In this document: positions 11,001 through 22,526 of the stretch, piece after piece
Layout: each line of letters opens with the position of its first letter
How positions within the stretch are numbered: position 1 is the first letter of the stretch
Source of the DNA: Watersipora subatra
Taxonomy: Eukaryota; Bryozoa; Gymnolaemata; Cheilostomatida; Watersiporidae
Length of the DNA: 64,000 nucleotides
NCBI RefSeq assembly: GCF_963576615.1
Contig: NC_088711.1
Span: forward strand, 60,058,248 to 60,122,247
Direction: 5' to 3'
Program-made: the position numbers and the translations under genes
Notes under the pieces: model-generated
Told to the model about the DNA's origin: nothing
Databases searched by the model: none
What the model saw: only the letters and a program-made list of their open reading frames with translations

Positions 11001-14000
11001 GGCTTGTAAACCATTCAAAACACGCCCTGTAAAGCAGAAAATATTTTGACAAGTTCTTGAAGGTGAGCAGTCAGAAGTTAGGTTCAGTTCTTAACAAGTC
11101 AATCAAACTTATTAAGACTAACAGGAAGGGAGTTCCACTTTTCTATCACATACTATCAGTACTGTAGTAGCATTGACCGAAGACATGAATTACCTTTTGG
11201 AAATTATAACCATTTCCTTGTAACTAAGGATTAGCTTTGTGTGAGCAATCCCTAGGATAGGTGACAGGTGTAAGGGGAGGCTGTACCTGGTTTTAAGAGC
11301 ATTGTTACACAAACGTTGGCTCTATGATATCTCGACTGGATGTATCTGAGTCCAGTGGCAAGGATACCTCTATGACTGGAGACATACTCAGTTGTAGAGA
11401 GCGATTTAGAGTTGGATGTCATTACTGACACCACCAGTGGCCTTTTTTGGAAATCAAACCCCAACCTGTTGTTTGCAGTACAGACATTCTCGACCACCAG
11501 TCAATTTTTGTAAATGCTTTCTTTGATAAACGTTAAAGGTTTTTAACATGAGCCAAATTTGATTAGTACAAATGATAAAGTGCTAAAAGAGCAAAAATGT
11601 AGCTAAAAGTTTGTAAAAACTTTTTTAGCATGTTAACTTCTGTTACCACATTCAAAAAAGTTACAAAAGGCCTATCAAATATGCGTGACAGAACTGTGAA
11701 TATGTAGAGACTTTTACTTTGTACGACACTCGAATTTACGAAAGTTACAGCTCCGCACTAAATAGTGATGAGTGGTCCTGTTTAATTACCAATATCGAGC
11801 AGTCTACAAAGTTGGCTAAGTTTCAAGTTAACCCGTTTAGAGCAGAAAGCTTGTCACTCAATGCCAACATGTCGCTTTATCGCATCATTAAACTGCTAAA
11901 ATAATATCATCAGTTTCAACGCACTTCCACATTTCTTGTAAAATCATATTTGTGTGTCTTTGCCCAATATTAACTACCTAAGTTATTAGCCCTTGTTAGA
12001 GGTCCTTTAGAGAGCCTATACGCCGTAGTTATTAGTCAAGTCTAACTCAACAGTTTTATAAGCCTTTAATTTAACTCCGAGAAGTCTGGCCTGACCATGT
12101 TAACCTTTCGCACAGGCTTATAAATTTGAGTGGTAGCCTGTGATCCTTACACTTGTTGCTTTATGTAAGCAATGGTTCTTTATTAATTAATGGCTGTTTT
12201 GGATCTAAAGGATAAGGAGACTAAGTAAACCAGGATTAACTCAAGTGTCATAAACATTAGATAATCCTCATCGAGGGCAAGTGTCAGCAAGTGTCTCGAG
12301 TGTCACGCCGCATTCATCTCATAATAATCCAAAAGTAATTCACACGCTCTTGTGCATTACTTAAAATATGTAATTTATAAATCCTCTATAAACGAGGTTA
12401 GGCAATAGAAATTTCATTAAAATGTAAAGATATAGAAAAGATTTTGCAATAGACTTGCCTAATTTCAAGTAAAAAATGTTATATTATACGTTTTCTGCAA
12501 ACAAATGAACCATAGTTTAGACCAATAAACAACGCAATTGAAAGTCGCATCAATGTTGAGCTGAACAGCTAATAAGCAGGGAACATCAAACTTTTTTCTT
12601 CTGGATCATCTTTTATTTGTAATTTATTAAATTATTTTTTGTTCCGATAAATAGATCTCAAATTTAGCTTCTTTGTTTCTAAATAGCCATGCAGTCATGA
12701 ACAACAGAAGAGGGTAAATCATTCTTTGAAAAGTTTATACCTATTGGAGTAAATAGCTGGACTTCCTTTATCCCAAACTACTTCCATGTTTAACAGCCTA
12801 GCTCAGCTTTAGTATGGTTGATTGCACATCATTGTTCAAAGGAAACAGTCACACCATTCATATTAATATTATCGCTCCATTATTAAATATTCTTCCACTC
12901 TCCTGGCATGTACTATGCCTTCTTGCTTTGACAAGCCATCTCGTTGACAACTATACACGAGTCCTATTAGAATTCATTTTATAAAACCACAAACAGTGCG
13001 TGCAAGAATGTGAGTAGATAGGAATGAGACCACAGAACCAACGAGTGCTCAGATTTGCATCTAGTACAAAGAACTAGGAGCCAATGAGCTAATCATCTGG
13101 TAAGAAATTAGCATAAGCGTTCTCTAGCAATGGTGAGATGGTGTTAATGTTTTTCTAGTTTGAATACCAGTATCAACCGTAGATGATGTTGAGTTGACAT
13201 AGATGATGTACACATAGATGAGTTGGACAGGGTTTGTGTAGAAAATGGCAAAAGTGGCAATAATGTGAATTGCTGTTCAAATGTTGTGTTTGTCTTACAA
13301 GACATTCTTGAGATGCCTTGTAAGACAATTCTATTAATATCCATATGATTTACATGCTGTGTTTATTTTATCTTCATGTAAATGTGACATAGGTACAAAA
13401 GCAAATATATGTTATGTATCACATGTTCATCGCAGTCACTGCATACTTAACTTGGGGTATAGCATGAATGCTGCCATCTTAAAACAACCAAGTAAATGCT
13501 GTCATATCTGAGGTAAGTAGGGGCTTAATGCCGAGGAGCTAAATGTATCTTTAGATATTTGTCCTTTAAAATACTCAAATTGTATCTCCAATCTGCTTGA
13601 CCATCCATTGCTTTCCTACTTCCAAGAAAAAATCACTGCACCTTATACAGACAGCAGCACCTTGCCAATTCACATTACAGAACGGCGTTATGCAATAAGA
13701 GCATTTTTTTAATACACATAATTTACTTTACTATTTTTGTTGTTGTTTGTCTCATGATATAATTTGCTTTAAACAGCATGGACTGGTGTAAATGAAGTTA
13801 GTATCTATCTATATCTGAAGGAGATATGCAGAATGATGTAGCTTGCTGCGCTAATCAGAACACGAGGCATATTAACGTGTAGAAATAACAAGCTAAAATA
13901 TAGTTTTGTCGGAAACTTAGTCCTTGAAAATTGAGACACGCCACGTGCATTTCTATTGAATGCTGTAAGCAAATAGCTGATACACAGTCCTCACCTGAAG

Positions 14001-15056
14001 CAACAAGACACCGGCTAGCGATGCCAAGTCAGTCATTTAATAACGAGGCATTAGTTGTGTTACGTAACGATGCTACACAAAAAGTGGCATAAGACTTGTT
14101 TGCCTTGGTAAAGCCTAGCCATTATTTAAACAGCTTGACGTCAGATCTCGGCATAAAAAGCTTAGTAAATGTGTAGCTCCAAAGTTTATTGGCAGATAGA
14201 GAGCAAATAAATTAACAATAAACTCTGCAAACAACATGATCATGATTGTCTAGAAAAAAGCTGGTGTTTGAGAGATAATTGAGATTAGATAGAAGCTAAC
14301 CTTTTGGACATTTGACCTTCGGTATTAGAAACCATTAAATACTAAACTAGCAAATAGACAGAAAACAGCAAAAAATACTCTTATAATAAAAACAGCAACA
14401 GAGAGAGAGATCCGAGAGCCTTAGCGACTCGACGTAAATAGATGATGGTGCTCATTACGAAGAGGAATACTCAGAAATCAATATAAATAACACACATAAT
14501 ACACTTGAAGAAATAGAAACAGCTAGTCTCCAGAATTGCTAGAAAACCAACAAAGTGAAAAATATAAAATGGAAGGTTCGAAGAAATGAAATTTGGCGAC
14601 TGTCAATACAGATCATCCTCTAAACATCTGTTGGTTCTTGACCTAAAACAGTATTATTTAACAAAATAAGACAACTCTTGAATGACAAATACATCAACTC
14701 TTGCACGAAATGAAGCAATCAACTTCAAGTATCACATGTTGGACTGAAGATCCCACGAGTCAGCTCATATCAGCCTACACAGTCCTGTTTTTTTTATGGT
14801 CCTGGCCATCAGCTTAATTAAATGCAGGCACTGATGAAATGACCCATTAACGGCGAAAACATACAAAGAAGAGTTGTAAACGAAAGCTAACCCAAAAACC
14901 AGCTGTTATGATCTGTATTAGGCTTTGCTCAATTACCAAAACAGTCAAAAAGTATCAAAGCTAAGGAGATTATTTTAACATCCTATACCTTAGATACTCT
15001 TACAATGTAAGCAATCGGTTTCGGGAACGTTTATTTTATAGGAAATCTACGTTATA
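8080..15056. other. Long non-coding stretch, no supported gene
   Basis: About 7 kb of AT-rich sequence. A 35-bp direct repeat occurs twice near 9711-9780 (TACTCGTGTCAACTGG core), and a small hairpin containing TACCAGCT lies near 8281-8303. Short frames, including one at 11252-11497 on the minus strand, show no domain or splice support. A 20-codon exon-like string near 10227-10283 (minus) is too isolated to call. Confidence 0.5.
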
Positions 15057-15355
15057 TTTACAGTAAAATACATATAAATTGCCGAATCTATTCCAAGATT
15101 TCCCCAAACTCACCACTTTGATCCTTCACAAATATAAAAGACTAGACTTAATTTTTTTAAATTTAATGACTGTACCGTAACTGTAGTATTGGTTTATACA
15201 CGTATAGACCACTTTTCACCTTTTTCTTATCACAATCACTCGGCTCATGGTCCATTGTGGTAATTTTACAATGAGTTATGGAGAATGCACACCTTTAATG
15301 TCAATTTACCTCGAGTTTTTCTTTCGTTCTAGACAGCAAGGTCTATTTTGCAAAA
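15057..15355. repeat. Dispersed repeat, copy 1 (partner at 28984-29275)
   Basis: About 300 bases share the same order of blocks with 28984-29275 in direct orientation, including CCAAACTCACC, GACTGTACCGTAACTGT versus GACTACCATAACTGT, TGTGGTAATTTT and ACAAGGTCTA-like strings. Similarity continues weakly further on (TACATAGTATGAAACAAAAAC near 15795 versus 29494). It looks like an old, diverged transposon family of unknown class. Confidence 0.65.
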
Positions 15356-16237
15356 GTAAAACTGATTTATATGGCTAAAATAAAGTAAAACAAAATATAA
15401 CTTTTACTATAATGAAAGTGATACCAATCTGTTGATCAGTCTATCCGTCGAGGAAGATAAAAGATAATTTTCAACGATACTCCAATTCGTGACATTTGAG
15501 TCGGCAAACGAACTATTATTATGAAACTACTATTATTACTAAACAGACTACACAGAATTATTGCACAGCTACTTATTATCAGAGCTTTATCCTGATATTC
15601 CGGACGCATCTGATGATTTCTGATGGCGAACTAGACTGCTAAGATACTGGTATATATAATCGAGATAACCCTTTTTTCTCACGCGCGGCAAGAGAGAAAA
15701 CAATATTTGTAGGCTAACCATGAGATGCGTGTTATTCAAATCGAATTTCAAAACTCGCCTCGACTTTACACATCATGTTATATGACATTTTTTACATAGT
15801 ATGAAACAAAAACTTTACATCAATTCTTTACTTTATGTGGAATTAACGTTATGGGAGGTATGGTATACCTTACAGTCTACTGTAGATGTAAGAATAGGGG
15901 AAGCCGAAAAGAATTCAAAGAAACAGAAGTTCTTGAGGCACAGCAACAATGTTGCTTTTGTTAAAAGTTATAAAAATTTGTTGAAATAATAATTAATAAT
16001 TAGAACGTCATCGCTGAAACAAGACTACTGCTGCTGTCTCTCTAACAACAATTCCGCTTTCACAACAAGTTAAAAAGCTTATGTACACCATTTAATGAAA
16101 GTCAACACGTGTTTGAAGAAAACGAGCCATCATACCCTACTCAAACTATATGAGCAAGCATGTAATCTCTAGTATATATCTCAGTGTTTGTTCTGTCATT
16201 CGTGTGTTCAGTTACAGCGATTACAATCTAAAAAAAT

Positions 16238-16312
16238 CGACCTGCACTGGATTTCAACTCATTACCTCTAGGTCTGCAGACAAGCATGCTAAACTTCCAC
16301 CCCACGTTATCC
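16238..16312 (-). repeat. tRNA-derived SINE head or tRNA pseudogene
   Basis: On the minus strand an A-box-like stretch (TGGAAGTTTAGCATG) lies about 35 bases before a B-box-like GAGTTGAAATCCA, the spacing of a tRNA promoter. The cloverleaf arms are imperfect, so it is more likely a SINE head than a working tRNA. Confidence 0.45.
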
Positions 16313-17300
16313 TTGCCATACTATAGAATAATTGTTCATGTACTTAAGCATCGCTGCAAAAATACTATTGGCTAGGCCAGGTGTTACATGCAAAGTCATA
16401 ACAGGCAAATTCGTTAAGCGCAACGCCAAGCTGGCTTCACGAAACATGATTCAGCCAACTAAAAACCGAACTGGACAGAGTTCATAACAAATATCAATAA
16501 AGCACTTAGCAGAACAAGCAAATTCATAGTAACATATCAATTTAAAAACAATGAAATGCTTTTATTGAACTACATGTATAGCCTTTTTTCTTTTCACAAA
16601 CATGAGAATAAGAAATATCATAATTTTTATCACATAAACTTGGCCAAAATCAGTAAATATAAAAAATTCCACTATCAAAATAATAATACAGTATAGATGG
16701 TCTGTTTCAGTGAAACTGCAAGGCTTAAATATCGTTCAATACATTAAAAAAAATAACAACTCCTTTCATATGTTCCCGTTTTCCATTATTAACCCTCTAG
16801 ACTAGTGGAAGGATGAAGTAGGAAAAATTCTTCAATTAATTGAAAAAGGCACGCAACAAATAAACACTGACCTTTTTATCATCCTGTCCTTCACATTTTA
16901 TACCAAACACCACTGACTGCATTGCTGACATGCTATGCCACTGATCCACTCAAACCCAAGTCTTTAAATGCTCTACAAGTAATTAAGAAAATCCAAATAG
17001 ATTAGTTAAGGCAACATAAAAAAAAGAATAAATCAGAGTAATGATATCAGCAGATGTTGCAGGGCACAGAAGATTTTATAAATTGCATAAAAACTGTTGC
17101 TACTTGGTGCCTGCTTGCATCGTTTGTTATGAGCAGACAACTCCCTGTCTTGTTTGCACACATGTGATATAGTGCAAGATTAGCGTAGAAAGGATTATAA
17201 TAGTAGGAGAGCGTTAAATGCTGCTATGCTGTAGATGTTCTCTATAGTGAATTAGGATACTTCAGATACTATAGAACAATGAAAACAAAGAAAAACTTAC

Positions 17301-17462
17301 ACTCATGAAGAGAATGGAAAGGATGACTCCAGGATGCACAACAGGATATCATCATTATTCGCATGACAGATGATTTACACGCTGTATGACACAAATGCTC
17401 ACAATCTTCTTTTGACCATTCAAAACTCCAACTAAGAACTTCACATTTTCTGCTGCAACTGC
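17301..17462 (-). CDS. Possible exon of a cysteine-rich extracellular domain
   Basis: TTTTTACAG acceptor and GTAAGTTTT donor enclose 162 bases, phase 1 at both ends (a symmetric exon, common for extracellular modules). The frame reads SCSRKCEVLSWSFEWSKEDC and continues with further Cys, about eight in 54 residues, plus several Trp. A second frame is also open across much of this exon, so the choice rests on Cys pattern and on phase agreement with the exon at 17732-17768. No family is recognised. Confidence 0.35.
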
Positions 17463-17731
17463 CTGTAAAAAGGAGAGACATACCGGTAAACTTTTTGTAG
17501 CAACTGCTAAACTAACCAAGCGCTGACATGTTCCAAAGTTCATGTTCAACTTGGAACATATAATGACTTGTATGTTCCAAGTTCCTCAAAATATTGCAGT
17601 TTTCTAAGTAAAAGAATAAAGAAACTGGTGACAAATAGCAAAAGTGAAAAATATGAAATGTGTAATGTATGCCAGTTCAAACTTAGTAGACTAAGAATTA
17701 GAGTAAGTCGGAAATCATAGACATATTGTAC

Positions 17732-17768
17732 CTGTATCCCTGATTGTGCTATTGCTGAGGCTACACTT
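17732..17768 (-). CDS. Possible small exon upstream of the cysteine-rich exon
   Basis: CCCTTAG acceptor, 37 bases, GTACAA donor, phase 0 to 1. It encodes KCSLSNSTIRDT and joins in phase to 17462. One N-glycosylation sequon (NST) and one Cys fit an extracellular protein. Small and weakly supported. Confidence 0.25.
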
Positions 17769-18067
17769 CTAAGGGAAAGTAACAATGGAACCTCGTTTAG
17801 TGATTATTACTTTATCAGTCCTGACTTTCCCATATAATTAAGAGTTTAACTCTCTATGTAGCCTTACTTAACTCAACAATTTAATGCCGTGTGGCATTAT
17901 CTGCGGTACTTGCTAAAGACTTATTGTGGAGTTTTGGGTTGTACAACAAATGTCGATATATTCTTATAAGAATACTAGTGCACTTGGCAGTCACTGTGAG
18001 AGATTGTAATAAGTACTCAGCGTGTGCATAATTAACTCTTTAGCTACTAAATTAATTTATTAACCAT

Positions 18068-18166
18068 GACATAATTACGTACGTGACATAATTACGTACG
18101 TGACATAATTACGTACGTGACATAATTACGTACGTGACATAATTACGTACGTGACATAATTACGTA
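18068..18166. repeat. 17-bp tandem repeat, nearly six copies
   Basis: Perfect or near-perfect copies of GACATAATTACGTACGT. Each unit contains the palindrome ACGTACGT. The array lies 14 bases before a Tigger element. Confidence 0.95.
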
Positions 18167-18684
18167 CTCGTAAAACCTAATACAGTGAAACATGGATAAC
18201 TCGCCCTCGGATATAGCGAACACATGGTTAACTCGAATGGATTTGCCTGGTCCGTTCCCACGCAATGATAAATGGCTTTATATAACTCGACCTCGGCACC
18301 GTTAACTCGAACAGTTTTTTGCCGAATTCACAAATGGTTTCCGTTCAATTTATTTCGAAGGAGTTTCCACTAGTCGCGGAGTTGAGAGTACTCTGCTTTC
18401 TTAACGGAAGCGTTTTTAGTACGCGTATAGTGTACATATAATTTCCCCCGTACCGTATAATGGAACCGAAAAAGAAATTGTATAAAATGATTAATAGGGT
18501 CGCTAAGTTACGGCCAAGCTATAATCGTTGGAAGGTATTAGCGATAAAAATTTAATAAAGATAGACACAGCATGCAAAAAACATATTGCATATTGTAACA
18601 GTGATTATATGCGGATACATAAAGATAAAATGTCACAAATAGGCTCGTGGCTTGGCATCCGCTACAACAGACATCCGCTTTACG

Positions 18685-19017
18685 ATGGCATCACGCAAGC
18701 AAAGAAAAGCGTAGAAACCTTCTGACAAACTTAAAGTACTCGAGGAAATCGAAGCAGGACAAAAGCTATCAGCATTATCAAAAAGAGAAAATCTTCCAAA
18801 AATTACAGTGTCAACATGGATTAAACAAAAAGAAAGAATAAGATCGTTATGTGACCAAAATTCATCAAAGCTAAGAGATCGTTCAACGTCGCACGATGAT
18901 TTGGATGGTGTATTATTGACTTGGTTTAGACAAGTGCGTAGTGAAGGCGTACCTATCGATGGGCCAATTTTGTTAGAAAAGGCTAATAAGTTTTTAAGGA
19001 CTATAATAACTGTTTAA
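18685..19017 (+). pseudogene. Tigger transposase N-terminal fragment, interrupted
   Basis: From the ATG at 18685 the frame has a TAG at codon 10, then reads KPSDKLKVLEEIEAGQKLSA and on through SKRENLPK, STWIKQK-like and THDDLD-like motifs to VPIDGPILLEKANKF. This is the diagnostic N-terminal and CENP-B-type DNA-binding region of Tigger transposases. Translation ends after about 110 codons. The DDE domain is absent and the early stop marks it as dead. Confidence 0.85.
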
Positions 19018-19159
19018 AATTTATTTCTACAATAAGTCACTGTTGATCTTTGTCAAAAAATACCTTGTCACAGACTACACTCGATAAGTTTTTTAAATGA
19101 AACAACTGATCAGATGTAAAGCATGCTTTTTTGCATTGGTCATAAATGTTTACTTATGT

Positions 19160-19441
19160 CCAGTTTTAAAAATTATCAGAAAGAATAGATATTTTTCTAT
19201 TGGGCTGAGATTTGTATGCAGTTTTAGGTGATGTGACTGACAAGACGTTTTAAGATTAAAATTGGCAAAATTGATCTCGAGTAAAACACTCAGAAGAAAA
19301 AATGTCTTCTGAGCGTTTTAACCGCGATAAGGTTTTGCCAATTTTAATCTGAAAAAGTTCTGGCAGTCACATCACCTAAAACAATACACAAATCTCAAGT
19401 GTATAAAAATATCTATATTTTCTGATAAATACTTTAAAACT
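19160..19441. repeat. Inverted duplication inside the Tigger element
   Basis: Two arms of about 130 bases face each other. The core pairs GTTTTAGGTGATGTGACTG (from 19221) with CAGTCACATCACCTAAAAC (to 19382), plus TTAAAATTGGCAAAA and its complement, and extends outward through the AGATATTTTT strings. The right arm matches the right part of the relative at 61002-61731, so the left arm is the added, inverted copy. Confidence 0.85.
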
Positions 19442-20069
19442 CTACATCAGATGCCCTTTAACTTACAACAAACAACCTATACTTTAGTTTTATATATACA
19501 TGTAGTTTGTATATGTATCTACTGATAAATACATTCACTTGTGGCTGTGCTCTGATAACTTGAACGCTCTGATAACTCAAACACTTTCGCTCGGTCCCGT
19601 GAAGTTTGAGTTATCCATGTTTCACTGTATTTGACAGGGGCGTATAAATCATCGTAATTTTTGAACTATACGATCTATAAAATATATTTGAATACCAAAT
19701 TAATCATGAAATTTTACATTAGCCGATGCTATAGAGGATAACCACAAATGCGTTGCAGAATGAGATTGAAGACTTTTTCGGCCATTTTCGCAAAGACTAT
19801 GAGCATGTCTGAGTCGAACGATTTATCAATATTATTACAGTTTGCGGCATTATTATTACTGATAAATTATGAATAATAACTTACAGCAGTGCTATTGTTA
19901 AATAACAATCACCCAAAGTCCATAGATCTACAATTAGTAACTGTAATGCGTCTAGCATGACTGGGCATTGCTAACAATAAAATGCAATAAAAACAAAAGA
20001 TTTAGTAAAGCGAAACTAAGCTCAGGATCGGTAGATAATGTAGATAATTATTTCCTTTCGTTTAATTTT

Positions 20070-20135
20070 GTGGTGTCATGGTTAGAGTACTTTACTGTAA
20101 ATCGGAGTACCTGAGTTCAAGTGCCGCGCGAGACA
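20070..20135 (+). repeat. tRNA-derived SINE head
   Basis: GTCATGGTTAGAGTACTTTA (A-box region) followed about 30 bases later by GAGTTCAAGTG (B box). An anticodon-like GTA sits between them. The 3' arm of an acceptor stem and a matching 5' arm are not clear, so it is called a SINE or tRNA pseudogene and not a tRNA-Tyr gene. Confidence 0.5.
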
Positions 20136-21305
20136 ATTTTATTCCTAGCGCTCTTGGCATGTCTTTCAACAGACGGCCACTGCTCTTATTATAGTAAAGA
20201 TTTACTACAAAAATAACGATTTTACAAAGCATATATTACAACAAATAGATATCGGTTTGATCGTATTACAGGTTGTTCTGTGTTTTGAATACACACTGTT
20301 AATAATCTGGGAAGTGTAACAGTTATACTATAAGAAATTGTGAAATAGAAACAATTTCAATGATGCAGCAGGTGATGTGCTCCAATGTTTATGCAAGTCA
20401 CTTAAGAAATGAATGAACAATCCTACCGACACTGCCGAACTACAGCGACAAAAAACAGCCCCTTTTAGATGGCTGTTAGTCATGCAAAATGCCCGCTAAG
20501 CAAGAACTAGAAATAAGTGTGATATAAAACTAACGCAATAAGTGGATAAGCATGAAATATTTGTGTACTTGTAACACCAGGTAAAGCCACATTTAAAACC
20601 CAACCGAAAAGTTTTTTTTGAATGCATTTTAAAACCTGATTAATAAAAATCCAAACCGAAAATAATGAAATACAACTGGCAACTGTCTTAAGATAATAAT
20701 TATGATGAAAAAACAAAATTTAGCAACTAAAATAGATAACACGTAATAGCTTTAACAATTGACATAATAAATGAAGTTGATGATATAATTGGAAAAGATT
20801 TTTGGCAAAGATATGTTAAGTAATAAGCAAGACGTGATTGCAGCGAAACCTGCTACATCTTTGCTAGCAAATAAATAAACTGTACTTTTATTACCAAGTT
20901 ACTTCAAAAATTTGAAAAAATATTCAAAGAATTTGAAACACGTGGTGCCAACGTATTTCTTTTGTTGCCAAATTGCAAGTGCCAAATAGGTTTGTAATTG
21001 GAGGGGTTGTGAAAGTGACAGACTGACTCCAGCGAGAGGAAATACAAAATATCAAAAATTTGAGAAGCGAGTTGTGCCAACAGTTTTGACCAGCCTTCTC
21101 ATTTGAGTTAGCGATATAAAAGTGGCTGAGCTGGAGGAAACATTTTATGACAGACAGCAAAACCATGACAAAATGTCTACAATACATAACTCAAAATGAT
21201 TATAGTTCTTTGCAAAATCACAACTTTCACAAATAATTTTATTCGTTATAAAATATAGCAAATAGATAAATTACCTAACGCAAAAGGCGTGTCAACTTTG
21301 TCTTA
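20136..21305. other. Non-coding stretch, nothing recognised
   Basis: AT-rich. A minus-strand frame at 20924-21187 is open but has no family signature and no convincing splice sites. Confidence 0.45.
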
Positions 21306-22526
21306 TACAGTCATACTTCAACTTACGAGCTTAATGCGTTCCGAGACTGAGCTCGTATGTCAATTTACTCGCATGTTGGTGCAATTTATTTATGTATAGA
21401 ACAATTAAATATATATTGATTGGTTTCCATACTCTAAAATAAGCAAATAAAACACTCAAAACAAGATATTGTAACAAAAAGAACATGTTGGTTATTCTCC
21501 TTACGTACTACATGCTTTCAAAAAGCAACAAATAAAAAATGATGCAAGGAAATGTGATTAATTAACATGTAAAATTAAATACATACAATAGCAGTTAACA
21601 CTCGCTTTTGCCAGGGAGGGAGATATAAGTTATCCTTCGTTACAACAGTTGACTTTGATAAATTTGGATTTTATCAAAGTGTTAAAAGACAAACTTAGAA
21701 GCAAACCTGAAAGCAAACTTTCATTTTCAACTAAACGTAATTAAAATTTCTTCGGCGTTCATAGTTTGAAGTTTCTTGCTGGTTAGCGAGAAATTTTTCC
21801 TTTTTTTCACTTTCACGACTAGCCGGCCGTTTTAAGATAAACCTATTTAAGGATGTTTGCCTTTGTCGCCCTTGCAACATGTTGCGATTAGGACGAACAC
21901 AAGTGTCGTCACAAATGGTTAATGCACGACCACTAGCCAGCTTGTCCGAAGGTCTATTAAACAGTTTGGATAGATAGCGCCGGCCTTTTCACATAGCATC
22001 GTTTCAGTTACGCTGTCACCGGCCAATTGTTTGTCCAATGCCATCAGCGGTCGTGAAGATCGCTGCACCGTTTAGAAACTATGGTTAGTCCTTTTGCGAA
22101 CTAAATGCCCTGAACATAATCCTTCTGTTTGATAATTATGAATGTATTTCTGTCATATTCCCTAGCTAGCTCAATCACGCATACACATTTCGCATATTTT
22201 TCAATATTTTTCCGTTTAATATCAATTGTTATTTGCTTTTTCTTTGTATTATCTTTCATTTTACTGGCAAACTTTCGGTCTACGCACAGTACGTTTAATT
22301 CACATAATTCTGCACAAAAAAACACGGTACAACAGTATAACCTGAGCAGTTGAAAAATACAGAGTGATGCTGTTCTCATAAAACACCTCCGGCATACTTG
22401 GCAACTGACTCAAGTGCTCGTAACTCAAACATGGCTCGTATGTTAGTGTTAAAACTTGCTTGAAAGCTGGCTCGTATCTCAAGTTTCTCGTACGTTGGAG
22501 CACTCGTAAGTTGAAGTATTACTGTA
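21306..22526 (-). mobile_element. Tigger (pogo/Tc1-mariner superfamily) element, internally deleted, copy 2
   Basis: Same family as 1383-2646. The left end is TACAGTCATACTTCAACTTA and the right end, reverse complemented, is TACAGTAATACTTCAACTTA, with TA at each edge. It is colinear with copy 1, with small indels (for example shorter T runs and a missing TTATC segment). The orientation is the same as copy 1, 20 kb away. Confidence 0.85.
22101..22259 (-). pseudogene. Tigger-like transposase N-terminal fragment, copy 2
   Basis: About 52 residues beginning MKDNTKKKQITIDIKRKNIE, then CVIELAREYDRNTFIIIKQK, then stop. It differs from copy 1 at about nine residues and ends at the same place. No catalytic region follows. 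Confidence 0.7.

Larger units (their letters stand above)
18181..19629 (+). mobile_element. Tigger-like transposon with 22-bp perfect terminal inverted repeats
   Basis: Both ends read TACAGTGAAACATGGATAAC going inward, a perfect 22-bp inverted repeat bounded by TA. The interior carries a damaged transposase start (18685-19017) and a large inverted duplication (19160-19441). A shorter relative of 730 bp lies at 61002-61731. At 1449 bp, and with no DDE domain, it cannot move by itself. Confidence 0.9.

Noticed and set aside
11252-11497. 81-codon minus-strand frame with mixed composition
   Set aside because: No family match by eye and no flanking exon; it might be old retroelement debris, but nothing proves it.
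9363-17896. Shared inverted string GCCACACGGCATTAAA at 9365 and 17881
   Set aside because: A 16-bp match 8.5 kb apart, with no other sign of a single element between the two sites.
20070-20135. tRNA-Tyr gene
   Set aside because: A GTA anticodon-like triplet and B box are present, but the acceptor stem does not pair, so a SINE head is more likely.
20924-21187. 87-codon minus-strand frame
   Set aside because: Open by chance as far as can be seen; no motif, signal or phase-compatible neighbours.
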